Numbered from the stretch's first letter, positions 15,315 through 23,885 are shown. The stretch is 44,491 bases of DNA from Afipia sp. (GCA_017474385.1 JAFVHU010000153.1:1-44491), one strand, 5' to 3'. The notes: a model not told the origin generated them from the letters alone. Program-made: numbers and translations.

Positions 15315-16751
15315 ATGTCGAAAGTTCAACTGTTTATCGATGGCGAGTGGCGCGACAGTCTGTCTGGTAAGACGATCCCCGTGATCAATCCGGCGACCGA
15401 AGAGAAGATCGGCGAGGTCGCTCATGCCCAGAATGAAGACCTTGAGCTTGCGGTAAGTGCCGCTGCACGTGGTTTTCAGGTCTGGCGTAAGATGTCGCCG
15501 CTCGATCGCTCCGGGATTCTTCGCAAGGCCGGAGACTTACTACGTCAGCGCGCCGGTTCAATCGCAACCATGATGACCCTCGAGCAGGGCAAACCCTTTG
15601 CCGAGGCGAAGGTCGAGATTCTGGGCTGCGCCGACTTCCTCGACTGGTTCGCCGAAGAAGGCCGCCGCACGTATGGGCGCATGATCCCGGCCCGCGGCGA
15701 GGGCATCTACAATCTAGTGATTAAGGAGCCGGTCGGACCCGTGGCGGCATTCACGCCGTGGAACTTCCCGATGAGCCAGGCAGTGCGCAAGCTCGGCGCT
15801 GCGCTCTCGGCAGGTTGCTCGGTGGTGATTAAGCCGCCGGAAGAAACTCCGGCATCTCCGGCAGAATTGATCCGTGCATTGGCCGACGCTGGCGTGCCGA
15901 AAGGCGTCGTTAATCTGGTTTACGGGATCCCGTCGGAAATTTCTGATTACCTGATTTCGCATCCCGTGATCCGCAAGATTTCCTTCACCGGATCGACTCC
16001 GGTCGGCAAGCAGCTTGCATCGCTGGCCGGCGCACATATGAAGCGCATCACGATGGAACTCGGCGGCCACGCGCCAGCGATCGTGTTTGACGATGCCGAC
16101 GTCAAATTTGCGGCAACTGTTCTGGCGGGCAGTAAATACCGCAATGCTGGTCAGGTTTGTATCGCACCCACGCGCTTTCTAATTCAGGACGGCGTCTACG
16201 ATCAATTTGTTGAAGAGTTCGTTGCAAAGACAAGAGCGCTCAAGGTCGGCAACGGACTTGATGAAGGCGTCACCATCGGGCCGCTGGCAAACGAGCGTCG
16301 CCAGGCAGCGATTGGCACTCTGATTGATGATGCGCTCAAGAACGGCGCCAAGGCTCTGACCGGCGGCAAGCGCAGCCAGAATAAGGGTTACTTCTTCGAA
16401 CCGACAGTGCTCGTTGATGTGCCGAAGTCTGCGCGGGCCATGAACGAAGAGCCGTTTGGCCCCGTTGCTCTGATGTCTCGCTTCAAGGATTTCGATGAAG
16501 TGATGACGGAAGCCAACCGTCTGCCATATGGCCTTGCCTCCTACGCCTATACGCGTTCCGTCAAGACCTCGACCGCACTTGCTACCGGCATCGAAAGCGG
16601 GATGCTGTCGATCAATCATTATGGGCTGGCATTGCCTGAATTCCCGTTCGGGGGCGTCAAGGACTCGGGCTATGGCTCCGAAGGCGGATTGGAAGCTGTT
16701 GAGGCTTACCTCGCCACCAAGTTCGTTTCGCAAGGTAGCCCGGCATCGTGA
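15315..16751 (+). CDS. NAD(P)-dependent aldehyde dehydrogenase
   Basis: 478 aa. ALDH superfamily: [20 protein letters not shown], coenzyme motif [11 protein letters not shown], the general base Glu in MELGGHAP, the nucleophile Cys in [12 protein letters not shown], and the C-terminal [13 protein letters not shown] and [12 protein letters not shown]. It resembles succinate-semialdehyde/benzaldehyde-type members. It would oxidise the aldehyde made by the preceding SDR to a carboxylic acid, which would fit a carboxylate-binding P450 downstream in the pathway. Last gene of the block; hairpins follow. Confidence 0.9.
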   Translation: MSKVQLFIDGEWRDSLSGKTIPVINPATEEKIGEVAHAQNEDLELAVSAAARGFQVWRKMSPLDRSGILRKAGDLLRQRAGSIATMMTLEQGKPFAEAKVEILGCADFLDWFAEEGRRTYGRMIPARGEGIYNLVIKEPVGPVAAFTPWNFPMSQAVRKLGAALSAGCSVVIKPPEETPASPAELIRALADAGVPKGVVNLVYGIPSEISDYLISHPVIRKISFTGSTPVGKQLASLAGAHMKRITMELGGHAPAIVFDDADVKFAATVLAGSKYRNAGQVCIAPTRFLIQDGVYDQFVEEFVAKTRALKVGNGLDEGVTIGPLANERRQAAIGTLIDDALKNGAKALTGGKRSQNKGYFFEPTVLVDVPKSARAMNEEPFGPVALMSRFKDFDEVMTEANRLPYGLASYAYTRSVKTSTALATGIESGMLSINHYGLALPEFPFGGVKDSGYGSEGGLEAVEAYLATKFVSQGSPAS

Positions 16752-16806
16752 TTGCGGGTCCCAAGCGAGGACGCTCTTGGGGGGCATGATGCGTGCGCAG
16801 AAAAAT

Positions 16807-16841
16807 ACGGTCAATTCAAGAGTAGCTCTTGAATTGACCGT
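16807..16841. terminator. Perfect 16-bp hairpin after the aldehyde dehydrogenase
   Basis: ACGGTCAATTCAAGAG (16807-16822) and its exact complement (16826-16841) around the loop TAG. No T-run follows. Position, 55 bases after the stop codon, suggests 3'-end formation, but a perfect 16-bp palindrome is longer than most terminators and could be a protein-binding or mobile-element site. Confidence 0.45.
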
Positions 16842-16884
16842 GAGGACTCGCGTCGAGTGTCTGATGCTCTGAAAATCAAAATCG

Positions 16885-16912
16885 GGAAGCGTGAGATATT
16901 GGCCACGCTTCC
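16885..16912 (+). terminator. Second hairpin after the aldehyde dehydrogenase, possible terminator
   Basis: GGAAGCGTG (16885-16893) pairs perfectly with CACGCTTCC (16904-16912), loop of ten, followed by TTGCGG. It is 134 bases after the aldehyde dehydrogenase stop, in tandem with the 16-bp hairpin. Confidence 0.45.
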
Positions 16913-16939
16913 TTGCGGCTCTCGTTCTCACATGCAGGC

Positions 16940-17124
16940 GTTGCGTTAAACGCAACCAGCCACACGCAACCAGTTGTTGCTCTGTCGTCATTCAGAAAAT
17001 GATTGGCGTCGTGCTGTGCATGACCGGCCTTAAGCCTGATTTCCCGTGACTTTCAACGACTTTCACAGGTTGCAATTGCACTGCAGCAATTTGCTGCGCG
17101 CGTGATACGGCCAGCGTATCGCGC
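16940..17124. promoter_or_regulatory. Cluster of palindromes upstream of the Rieske ferredoxin operon
   Basis: Three elements: GTTGCGTTAAACGCAAC (16940-16956), a near-perfect palindrome with one central base, whose ACGCAACCAG half recurs as a direct repeat at 16964-16973; AATTGC-N6-GCAATT (17074-17091); and a 10-bp hairpin GCGTGATACG/CGTATCGCGC (17100-17109 with 17115-17124, one G-U pair). No gene is visible in 16752-17255. These may be operators or a leader structure for the operon starting at 17256. Confidence 0.4.
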
Positions 17125-17255
17125 CTTATGAAACGAGCTATTGCTGATCCGGCCAGTTTGGAATGAATAAAAACTGACTAGCGATGCCGTTCGGCATCAG
17201 CACAACGATTGATCTCGAAGCCTTGGTGCGGTCGAGGCGCTGATGGAGTGGAAGG

Positions 17256-17621
17256 ATGCCGGAATACAACGCCGGGAAAGTGGCGGACTACAACGATGGT
17301 GACCGCAAGGTGATCGTCTGCGGCGACATGGAGGTCGGGGTCTTCAGGATCGATGGAGAGTTTTACGCTTGGCACAATCGGTGTGCCCATAGAGCGGGCC
17401 CGATCTGTCAAGGGCGCATCATGAAGCGAGTGCTCGAGCCTGTTGCGGAAGATCACACCGTGCGCGCTATGGAATATGACGAGTCGGAAATGAACATCGT
17501 CTGTCCGTGGCATGGCTACGAGTACAGTATCAAGACTGGCAACCATCAGGGAAATCCTAGAATCCGGCTACGCAAAGCAGAAATGACAATCAGGGGTGGA
17601 GAGATCTATGTCCGAGTCTGA
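17256..17621 (+). CDS. Rieske-type [2Fe-2S] ferredoxin-like protein
   Basis: 121 aa. Rieske ligands C43-x-H45 (NRCAHRAGP) and C83-x2-H86 (VCPWHGYEY), single domain, no signal peptide, so a soluble electron carrier or a small regulatory subunit. The insert between the two ligand pairs (about 37 residues, with a charged EDHTVRAMEYDESE) is longer than in ordinary Rieske ferredoxins. ATG 17256 follows a GGAAGG-like RBS. There is no Rieske oxygenase alpha subunit or matching reductase nearby, so its partner is unclear. The next gene overlaps its end. Confidence 0.85.
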   Translation: MPEYNAGKVADYNDGDRKVIVCGDMEVGVFRIDGEFYAWHNRCAHRAGPICQGRIMKRVLEPVAEDHTVRAMEYDESEMNIVCPWHGYEYSIKTGNHQGNPRIRLRKAEMTIRGGEIYVRV

Positions 17622-17967
17622 CGCCGACCGGCGCAATGATCAGTATGGATGGATCGATTCCCTTGCTCCCGATTTGCTGCGCGCATCGCGGGAGTTGGTG
17701 GAAAGTGGCGAGGCCTATCGCGTCTCCGACGAATCCGTTGCGCAAATTCTCACAGCCGCCATTCGCCTTTATGTCGCAAAATCTGACGGCGAAGAAAGAA
17801 CGTTCCCGCCCATCGCCGGCGAACGCGACAGCGAAATGACACCAACCGAATTGTTGTCAGCTGTTTCGGAAATGCTTCGCGCCCTTCATCTCGGTCCGGT
17901 GGAGCTTGCGCTTTGGTATCGCCGACGACCGGACGAAGACAGCTATTATCCTGGGGCTAAGTCATGA
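17608..17967 (+). CDS. Hypothetical small helical protein between Rieske ferredoxin and amidohydrolase
   Basis: 119 aa. The ATG at 17608 with GGAGAG lies inside the end of the Rieske gene, and its own stop overlaps the amidohydrolase start (ATGA), so translation of all three is probably coupled. Contains YGWIDSLAPDLLRASRELVE, an Ala/Leu-rich helix (SVAQILTAAIRLYVAK), a second helical part (TPTELLSAVSEMLRALHLGP) and the tail WYRRRPDEDSYYPG. No Cys pairs, signal peptide or membrane segment. I do not recognise a family; tight coupling suggests a subunit or partner of the amidohydrolase or Rieske protein. Confidence 0.75.
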   Translation: MSESDADRRNDQYGWIDSLAPDLLRASRELVESGEAYRVSDESVAQILTAAIRLYVAKSDGEERTFPPIAGERDSEMTPTELLSAVSEMLRALHLGPVELALWYRRRPDEDSYYPGAKS

Positions 17968-19199
17968 ATATTCGAGAGAAGATCGGCCCTGAATACGCCG
18001 CAACGCAGCAGATCGATGTTTATACGGACACGCGCGACGTGCTTGCGCACGCAAGGCGAAATGCGGTCAAGCGAGGGCTGCAGGACTGGTTTGTCGTTGA
18101 TATCGACGCGCATCACGTTGAGTCGGTTTCCTGGAAAGAGGTCGTCACTTATATCGAGGATCCGGTTATTCGCGACAACGCAATGCGCTATCAGGCGGAG
18201 CGCATTGGTGCGCCGCCATATGGTCTGAACGGCGATCTCGGCTTGCGTTACCAGTCGGTAGGTGGACGCATTCCGCATCAGGACGATCAGCGCGAGACCG
18301 TGGAGGAAACTGACGTTCACCGCGACGTCACCTTGACCCGGCGCGCGATGGATTCCCTTGGCGTAGACAACATGGTGGTCTTTCCCACCCCGATGTTGTT
18401 TCTCGGCATGCATCCGCAGACCGAAATGGAAATATGGCTCGGACGCGCCTACAATCGATGGATGGCTGACAGGATTCTGTCAGCCGAAGATCGGATCAAG
18501 ACGCTGATCTATCTGCCGTTCAATACGCCGAAGGAAGCCGAGCGTGCGGTTCAGGAGTTCGGCGACAACAAAGGCGTCATCGGCTTCTGCGTAACGAGCA
18601 CGCGCTACAAGCCGGTTCACAGCAACGAATACATGCGCCTTTACTCAATGATCGAGGAGACAGGAAGGCCGCTGGCTTTTCATGCCGGCTATCACTGGCA
18701 GGATCCTTCGCTGGCGACCGTCAATCGTTTTCTCGGCATGCATGCGCTCGGCTTTGCCTGGTGCAACATGGTCCACATGACGAACTGGATCTTGAACGGG
18801 ATTCCTGAACGATTTCCAAAGCTCAAGACGATGTGGGTCGAGAGCGGTTTGGCTTGGGTTCCGTTCTTGATGCAACGGCTCGACGACCAGTATCTGATGC
18901 GGCCGTCCGAAGCACCGCAGCTCAAGCGGATGCCGAGCGAATATATGAACACCAACTGCTTCTATACCACACAGCCGATGGAGACGACGCATCCGAAGGC
19001 TCTCGAAAATACGTTCGAGATGATCAAGGCCGAAACGCAATTGATGTTCTCATCGGATTGGCCGCATTTCGATTTCGATCTGCCTCAGGAAATATGCGAT
19101 CTACCGTTTCTGACCGAGCAGGCGAAGCGGAATATCCTCGGATTGAATGCTGCGCGTCTTTTCAATCTGGACCCGACGCCGGTGAAAAATATCATCTAA
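17964..19199 (+). CDS. Amidohydrolase_2 family protein (ACMSD-like metal-dependent decarboxylase/hydrolase)
   Basis: 411 aa. Family marks: DIDAHH (residues 46-51) at the start of the barrel, the His pair in LAFHAGYHWQDP, MVHMTNWILNGIPERFPKLK, MWVESGLAWVPFLMQRLD, and the metal-binding Asp in FSSDWPHFDFD. An extra N-terminal stretch of about 45 residues precedes the barrel. Relatives decarboxylate aromatic or muconate-type acids (2-amino-3-carboxymuconate-6-semialdehyde, gamma-resorcylate) or hydrolyse C-N bonds. The cluster context suggests a ring-cleavage or decarboxylation step. The first metal motif is H-H rather than H-x-H, which may shift metal binding. Confidence 0.85.
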   Translation: MNIREKIGPEYAATQQIDVYTDTRDVLAHARRNAVKRGLQDWFVVDIDAHHVESVSWKEVVTYIEDPVIRDNAMRYQAERIGAPPYGLNGDLGLRYQSVGGRIPHQDDQRETVEETDVHRDVTLTRRAMDSLGVDNMVVFPTPMLFLGMHPQTEMEIWLGRAYNRWMADRILSAEDRIKTLIYLPFNTPKEAERAVQEFGDNKGVIGFCVTSTRYKPVHSNEYMRLYSMIEETGRPLAFHAGYHWQDPSLATVNRFLGMHALGFAWCNMVHMTNWILNGIPERFPKLKTMWVESGLAWVPFLMQRLDDQYLMRPSEAPQLKRMPSEYMNTNCFYTTQPMETTHPKALENTFEMIKAETQLMFSSDWPHFDFDLPQEICDLPFLTEQAKRNILGLNAARLFNLDPTPVKNII

Positions 19200-19266
19200 G
19201 GGGCGATCCTGCGCGACAGATAACTAAACAAGAAAACATAAAATACTATCTAGGGGGATGACGATA

Positions 19267-20238
19267 ATGCGAAGCGTTTTTGCTGCGGCCATAGCCGTTC
19301 TGCTTCTTGTCTCAAGCGAGGCGAGAAGCAGCTCGGGGCCGGAAATTCCGGGTAATGCGATCCGCATTATCGTGCCGTTCTCCGCCGGTGGTCCGACCGA
19401 CGTGCTTGCGCGCGTGGTCGGGAAAATCCTTGGCGACAAGCTTGGTGTGACGACTTATATCGAAAACAAACCTGGTGCATCCGGCATCATTGGCACGGAA
19501 CCGGTAGTGAGAGCTCCCGCTGACGGTGCGGTGTTGCTCCTCACGGCTACGCATCACGTCATCACGCCGAGTCTCTACAGAAGCATTCCCTACGACACGA
19601 AGAAGGATCTGTCGCCGATCGCGCTCGTCGCGGCGGCTCCTAACGCGATTCTGGTGACCAATAGCTTTCCTGCGAAGAACGTTGCCGAGCTCATCGAGAT
19701 TCTTAAAAAGAATCCGGGCAAGTATTCGTTCGGATCGGCTGGAACGGGCAGCGCCAATCATCTGTCGGGTGAACTGTTCAAGCAGATGGCTGGCGTCGAT
19801 ATCGTTCATATCCCCTACAAGGGGAACGGCCCCGCTATGAACGACCTGATCGGCGGGCATATCCCAATGATCTTCGACTCGCTGCCTACGGTCGTGAATG
19901 CCTCCAAGGGGGGGCTCGTGCGTGTCCTTGCCCTGACCGGTCTGAAGCGTTCGCCTTTGCTTCCGGATGTCCCGACGCTCGATGAATCCGGCGTGAAGGG
20001 TTTCAATGTGCAGGCGTGGTTCGGCCTTTATATGCCGCAGGCGAATAACTCGCCGATCTACAAGAAGCTGGTCGCGGCGATGAAAGAAGTGAATGAATCT
20101 CCGGAGACCAGGCAAAAGCTGGCCGAAATGGGTGTCGAGCCCGGCAATCTTTACGGGGATGAGTTCCGTGCTTTCGTGGATAGCGAAATCGAGCGCTGGG
20201 CTGCGGTTGTGAAAAAGGCGAACATTCCGCCGGAGTAA
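19267..20238 (+). CDS. Bug/TctC-family periplasmic binding protein
   Basis: 323 aa from ATG 19267, with AGGGGG at a proper distance; an ATG at 19258 touches that run and is less likely. Signal peptide MRSVFAAAIAVLLLVSSEA. Hallmarks: IRIIVPFSAGGPTDVLARVV, YIENKPGASGIIG, FGSAGTGSANHLSGELF and VDIVHIPYKGNGPAM. Bug proteins bind carboxylates (terephthalate, nicotinate, citrate, glutamate) and normally feed TctAB permeases or act as sensors. No tctA or tctB gene is in this window. It probably captures the substrate of the adjacent enzymes. Confidence 0.9.
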   Translation: MRSVFAAAIAVLLLVSSEARSSSGPEIPGNAIRIIVPFSAGGPTDVLARVVGKILGDKLGVTTYIENKPGASGIIGTEPVVRAPADGAVLLLTATHHVITPSLYRSIPYDTKKDLSPIALVAAAPNAILVTNSFPAKNVAELIEILKKNPGKYSFGSAGTGSANHLSGELFKQMAGVDIVHIPYKGNGPAMNDLIGGHIPMIFDSLPTVVNASKGGLVRVLALTGLKRSPLLPDVPTLDESGVKGFNVQAWFGLYMPQANNSPIYKKLVAAMKEVNESPETRQKLAEMGVEPGNLYGDEFRAFVDSEIERWAAVVKKANIPPE

Positions 20239-20393
20239 ATGTGCGAGAACAGTTCGCGTGAAGCGATCAAGGCCGGCATCTTGAGGTTGCGGGCCTTTCG
20301 CGCGTGAGCATATCAACGGCAGCGCCGCGCCCGTGCATGTATGCAAAATATCTCCGCCCTTATGAATGAAAAGCAGGTGCGGAATACCGCGCG

Positions 20394-20413
20394 ATCAGTC
20401 AGAAATAACTGAT
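20394..20413. promoter_or_regulatory. Inverted repeat upstream of the DMT permease, LysR-box-like
   Basis: ATCAGT (20394-20399), N8, ACTGAT (20408-20413), embedding T-N11-A symmetry expected for LysR-type operators. It lies 63 bases before the permease start. A LysR gene is 1.1 kb away. The remainder of 20239-20476 has no gene. Confidence 0.45.
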
Positions 20414-20476
20414 ACTTACGCCGCGCCGCAAACGAGAGGCGGAAAACGTCTCATCTCATTCCGGAAAGTTTGACCC

Positions 20477-21496
20477 ATGCTTGGGGCCATCTACGCGACC
20501 CTGGCGGCGCTGACGTTTGCCATGAACAACGCCGCGATGCGGCGCGGTGTTCTGACCGGTACGGCAGGGCAGGCGATCGCACTGACCGTACCATTGGGAG
20601 GCCTGTGTTTTCTGGCCATGGCAATCTTCACGGGACAGATCTGGTCGATCCGTTCATTCCCTTTTGCCGCCGCTTGCTGGCTGGGCGCTCAGGGTGTGCT
20701 GCAATTTTTGATCGGCCGCTATTTCAACTACGAAGCCAACAGACTCGTCGGTGTGAACATTTCCGCCCCCATCATTCAGCTCCAGGTTGTCGTGACCATG
20801 CTGCTGGCGGTGGTTTTGCTCAAGGAAGAGTTCACCGTTCTTCAAGCGATCGGAACAGTCCTCATGCTTGGCGGCTCGTTCGGGACTCAGTTGCGCAAGC
20901 CGGCAAAGTCGAAAGCAGAGGTTGGAGAGGAAGCGGCGGCTCCGGAACCGAATGCGAAGCCGCAGTTCAGACCGCGCTATTTGCCGGGGGTAATGTGCGG
21001 GCTTGGCGCAGCTGTAGCGTATGGCGTGGCGCCATTGCTGGTGCGAGCAGCCTTTGAAAGCACGCCGGTCAAGAATGTGATTGCCGGCGGCGTGATCGCC
21101 TATGCGGCGGCGACCGTCGTGCTGCTTGTTCTCATCCTCGTGCTGGCGCCGTTCCGGCAGAGCATACGGGCCGTAAATCGCAACAGTGCAACATGGTACG
21201 CCGTGGCTGCTGCTCTTGTCGCGGCCTCTCACGGTTTCGTCTATGCTGCGCTGGCCGTCGCGCCCTTGATGGTGGTGGTGCCGATCCTGCAACTCTCGCT
21301 GATATTCAGGATATTTCTGTCACAACTGCTTAATCGTGACTATGAAGTGATGAACGCGGCGGTGATCATAGGTTCCATTGTCGCCGTGATCGGCTCGATC
21401 GGTGTTTCGATGAACACCGATTATCTGCTGGATGCCTTCAAAGTTTCACCGCTGCTTGCCGACACGTTGCGCATTCGGCTCGACGCGGGCAACTAA
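20477..21496 (+). CDS. DMT-superfamily (EamA) permease
   Basis: 339 aa with about ten hydrophobic segments in two EamA-like halves (MLGAIYATLAALTFAMNNAA; VMCGLGAAVAYGVAPLLVRA) joined by a charged linker (QLRKPAKSKAEVGEEAAAPE). DMT permeases export or import small metabolites, amino acids or aromatic compounds. The gene ends 11 bases before the end of the convergent LysR gene. It is separated from the Bug gene by 238 bases, so it may have its own promoter. Substrate unknown. Confidence 0.85.
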   Translation: MLGAIYATLAALTFAMNNAAMRRGVLTGTAGQAIALTVPLGGLCFLAMAIFTGQIWSIRSFPFAAACWLGAQGVLQFLIGRYFNYEANRLVGVNISAPIIQLQVVVTMLLAVVLLKEEFTVLQAIGTVLMLGGSFGTQLRKPAKSKAEVGEEAAAPEPNAKPQFRPRYLPGVMCGLGAAVAYGVAPLLVRAAFESTPVKNVIAGGVIAYAAATVVLLVLILVLAPFRQSIRAVNRNSATWYAVAAALVAASHGFVYAALAVAPLMVVVPILQLSLIFRIFLSQLLNRDYEVMNAAVIIGSIVAVIGSIGVSMNTDYLLDAFKVSPLLADTLRIRLDAGN

Positions 21497-21507
21497 TCGT
21501 CAAACGC

Positions 21508-22407
21508 TCAGGACGCGATCATCTCGGTGTGCTGTCTGGTGGCGGCAACGAATGCGTCCACAATAGGGGACGACTGCGAATACGCGATTGCGAGCTCGAA
21601 TTCGACCGGCGAACCTGGCCCAGTTAATTCCCGGAACGCAACGCCCTTGCGGCCACCCGTTGCAAGCGCTCTTGAGACCAGGGCAACGCCCATTCCGCCG
21701 GCAACGAGATTTGCAATCGTCTCCATCTGCGGAGCTTCCTGTCCGATATGCGGCACAAACCCGGCGCGCGCGCATGCATCGAGAATGATCCGGTGAAGGC
21801 CAGGACCCTGACGTGCGGCGAACAATATCCATGGATCGTGCGCGAGATCGGACAGCTTGATCTGCTCATATCGCGCCAGTGAATGTCTTTCTGGAATGGC
21901 CGCGACCAGCCGGTAACGGGCGACGACCTCACGGCTCAGGTTGTCAGCGTCGTGAAGGGGCGGAATGACAAAGCCGAGATCGGCTTCCTGTGCATTCAGC
22001 AAGCCGATCTGCTGCGCTGTCATCGCTTCCCGTAATTCGAGTTTGACCGCAGGATAGCGCTCGCGAAAGCGCAACAGGATCGATGGCAGGATTTCGCGCG
22101 CAGCGCTCGCAACGAATGTGACGCGCAACGCACCCGTCAGACCTGCCCCTGCACGCTGTGCGGCAAGAACAGCTTGATCCGCTTGGCTGACGGCCTTTCG
22201 CGCCTCTTCGAGGAAAACGCGTCCGGCCTCCGTCAGCCGATCAATCCGATTCGTGCGTTCGATCAGCGTTGCTCCGATGGTATCCTCGAGCCGCTTAATT
22301 GTAGCCGTCAGGGGCGGCTGCGCCATATTGAGGCGATCCGCCGCGCGGCGAAAGCTCAGTTCCTCCGCGACGACAATGAACTGTCTGAACTGGCGCAGTT
22401 CAATCAT
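21508..22407 (-). CDS. LysR-family transcriptional regulator
   Basis: 299 aa. N-terminal winged HTH (MIELRQFRQFIVVAEELSFR, ADRLNMAQPPLTATIKRLED, GATLIERTNR) and the two-lobed effector domain (GALRVTFVASAAREILPSIL, FVIPPLHDADNLSREVV, DPWILFAARQGPG). It resembles CatR/BenM-like regulators that respond to aromatic catabolites. It lies downstream of the MocR gene on the same strand with a 68-base gap holding a hairpin. Likely targets are the flanking plus-strand units; see the inverted repeat at 20394. Confidence 0.9.
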   Translation of the reverse strand: MIELRQFRQFIVVAEELSFRRAADRLNMAQPPLTATIKRLEDTIGATLIERTNRIDRLTEAGRVFLEEARKAVSQADQAVLAAQRAGAGLTGALRVTFVASAAREILPSILLRFRERYPAVKLELREAMTAQQIGLLNAQEADLGFVIPPLHDADNLSREVVARYRLVAAIPERHSLARYEQIKLSDLAHDPWILFAARQGPGLHRIILDACARAGFVPHIGQEAPQMETIANLVAGGMGVALVSRALATGGRKGVAFRELTGPGSPVEFELAIAYSQSSPIVDAFVAATRQHTEMIAS

Positions 22408-22436
22408 TCTCTCACGCGACCATTGGTTTCAAAGAG

Positions 22437-22454
22437 GCCCCGGCACCGCGGGGC
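22437..22454 (-). terminator. Hairpin between the mocR-type and lysR genes
   Basis: On the minus strand GCCCCG, loop CGGTGC, CGGGGC, followed by CTCTTT. Six perfect GC-rich pairs 22 bases after the MocR stop; a weak intrinsic terminator or attenuator between the two regulator genes. Confidence 0.4.
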
Positions 22455-22475
22455 GCGTAGGCTGTGGTTGACGCC

Positions 22476-23867
22476 CTAGACAAACGACATCTCCTCAGCG
22501 GATTCGAGAATCCGCCGAAGCTCAACGAGCGCGCGCCTCAGTTCTTCATGGGTCTTCGGATGCCCGAGGCAGATTCGGACGCCGAGCGTGCCGCGATCGA
22601 CCTGCTGTAGGGCGCCCGGAGGAGCGAGGGTAATTCCAGCTTGCGCGGCTTGCGCGACAAGCGCGATTAGCGTGCGTCCGGCAGGAATCGGCAGCCAGCG
22701 ATGAAAGCCGGGTGTTTCGGAAACGACGGGCAGCCAGTTACCGAGCACCTCGTCAGCGATGGCATTGCGCCGCGCTGCCTCCGCCCGCTTGAGCTGCACT
22801 TGACGCATCAAGTCGCCGCTGTGGATGAGGCGCGTGACGACTTCCGCCATGAGCGGGGATGCCATCCAGCCTGTGGCGCGAACGGCGTTGTTCGAACGGT
22901 CCCGGAACTGGTCGGGCACGACCATGGCTGCAATACGCAGGCCGGGCGCCAGGCATTTCGCGAAGCTTAGGATGTAGAAGCTGCGCTCGGGCAGCAGAAG
23001 TGAAATCGGTCTGGGGGGCGCCGCGAAGAGAAAGGCATAAGCGTCGTCTTCAAGAAGATAGGCGTCGTGACGCCGGATGATAGCCGCGATCTCTTGCCGC
23101 CGCTCCTCCGGCATCGTGGTGCCTGTCGGCGTTTGCAGGGTGGGTGTCGAGAACAGCACGCGTGCTTTGGTTTCGATAAACGCGCGATCCAGCGCGTCCG
23201 GCAGCAAGCCGTACTTGTCGCAATCCACGCCATGCAGACGATATCCGTTCTGCGCCGAGAGTGCGATCATGCCTGAATAAGTGAAGCGCTCGGTGAGCAC
23301 GACCCCGCTGGGGCTGGTGACCATGCCCAAAGCGATCGAGAGACCGTGCTGTCCGCCATGGGTGATGAAAAGGTGGTCCGCGTCGGTGGGCACGCCCAGT
23401 TGCGCGAGCCATCCCACCATGCTCTCGCGGTGATGGAGCACGCCTTGATGGGGCAGATAGCCGAGCAGCCGCTTCAAGGCGCCGTCGGCCACGATGTCTT
23501 CGAGAATCGAGGCGATCAACTCATCTTCGCCGGTATGCGGCGGCACGTTGAGGGCAAGGTTGAGAGTTGAGGAAGGGCTCTCGCTGTTCACTGTGGGACG
23601 CCGCCGCAGCACGAATGTGCCGCGGCCAACCTCTCCCGAAATAAGGCCGCGGGATTCTGCTTCGGAATAAGCTTTGGAGATGGTGCCAACGCTCAGTCCG
23701 AGTTGTGACGCCATGTCACGCTGGGGAAGCAAGCGGGTGCCAGACTTTAATGCGCCTGACTCGATGTCCTTCTCCAGCGATTGCACGAACGCGAGGTAAC
23801 GCGGTCCGGGCGTCGCGGGGAGAACTGGAATCCATTCGCTTGAAAGGTCTTGCGACACAGGGTCCAT
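22476..23867 (-). CDS. MocR-type regulator (GntR HTH fused to a fold-type I aminotransferase domain)
   Basis: 463 aa from ATG 23867 (MDPVSQDLSSEW). The in-frame ATG at 23897 lies inside the promoter region (-10 at 23891-23886) and is unlikely. GntR wHTH: GPRYLAFVQSLEKDIESGAL, GTRLLPQRDMASQLGLSVGT, LISGEVGRGTFV. Aminotransferase-like domain with HGGQHGLSIAL, TPTLQTPTGTTMPEERR, LLEDDAYAF and the PLP lysine in ILSFAKCLAPGLRIA. MocR proteins sense PLP or an amino compound and often control divergent genes; here the divergent neighbours are the NIPSNAP and molybdenum hydroxylase genes. This suggests that an amino- or N-containing compound is part of the pathway (inference). Confidence 0.92.
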   Translation of the reverse strand: MDPVSQDLSSEWIPVLPATPGPRYLAFVQSLEKDIESGALKSGTRLLPQRDMASQLGLSVGTISKAYSEAESRGLISGEVGRGTFVLRRRPTVNSESPSSTLNLALNVPPHTGEDELIASILEDIVADGALKRLLGYLPHQGVLHHRESMVGWLAQLGVPTDADHLFITHGGQHGLSIALGMVTSPSGVVLTERFTYSGMIALSAQNGYRLHGVDCDKYGLLPDALDRAFIETKARVLFSTPTLQTPTGTTMPEERRQEIAAIIRRHDAYLLEDDAYAFLFAAPPRPISLLLPERSFYILSFAKCLAPGLRIAAMVVPDQFRDRSNNAVRATGWMASPLMAEVVTRLIHSGDLMRQVQLKRAEAARRNAIADEVLGNWLPVVSETPGFHRWLPIPAGRTLIALVAQAAQAGITLAPPGALQQVDRGTLGVRICLGHPKTHEELRRALVELRRILESAEEMSFV

Positions 23868-23885
23868 CCTGAAAAGCAGGATTGC

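Noticed and set aside
19312-20346. Minus-strand frame of about 340 codons across the first Bug gene
   Set aside because: Shadow of a recognised binding-protein gene; no motif.
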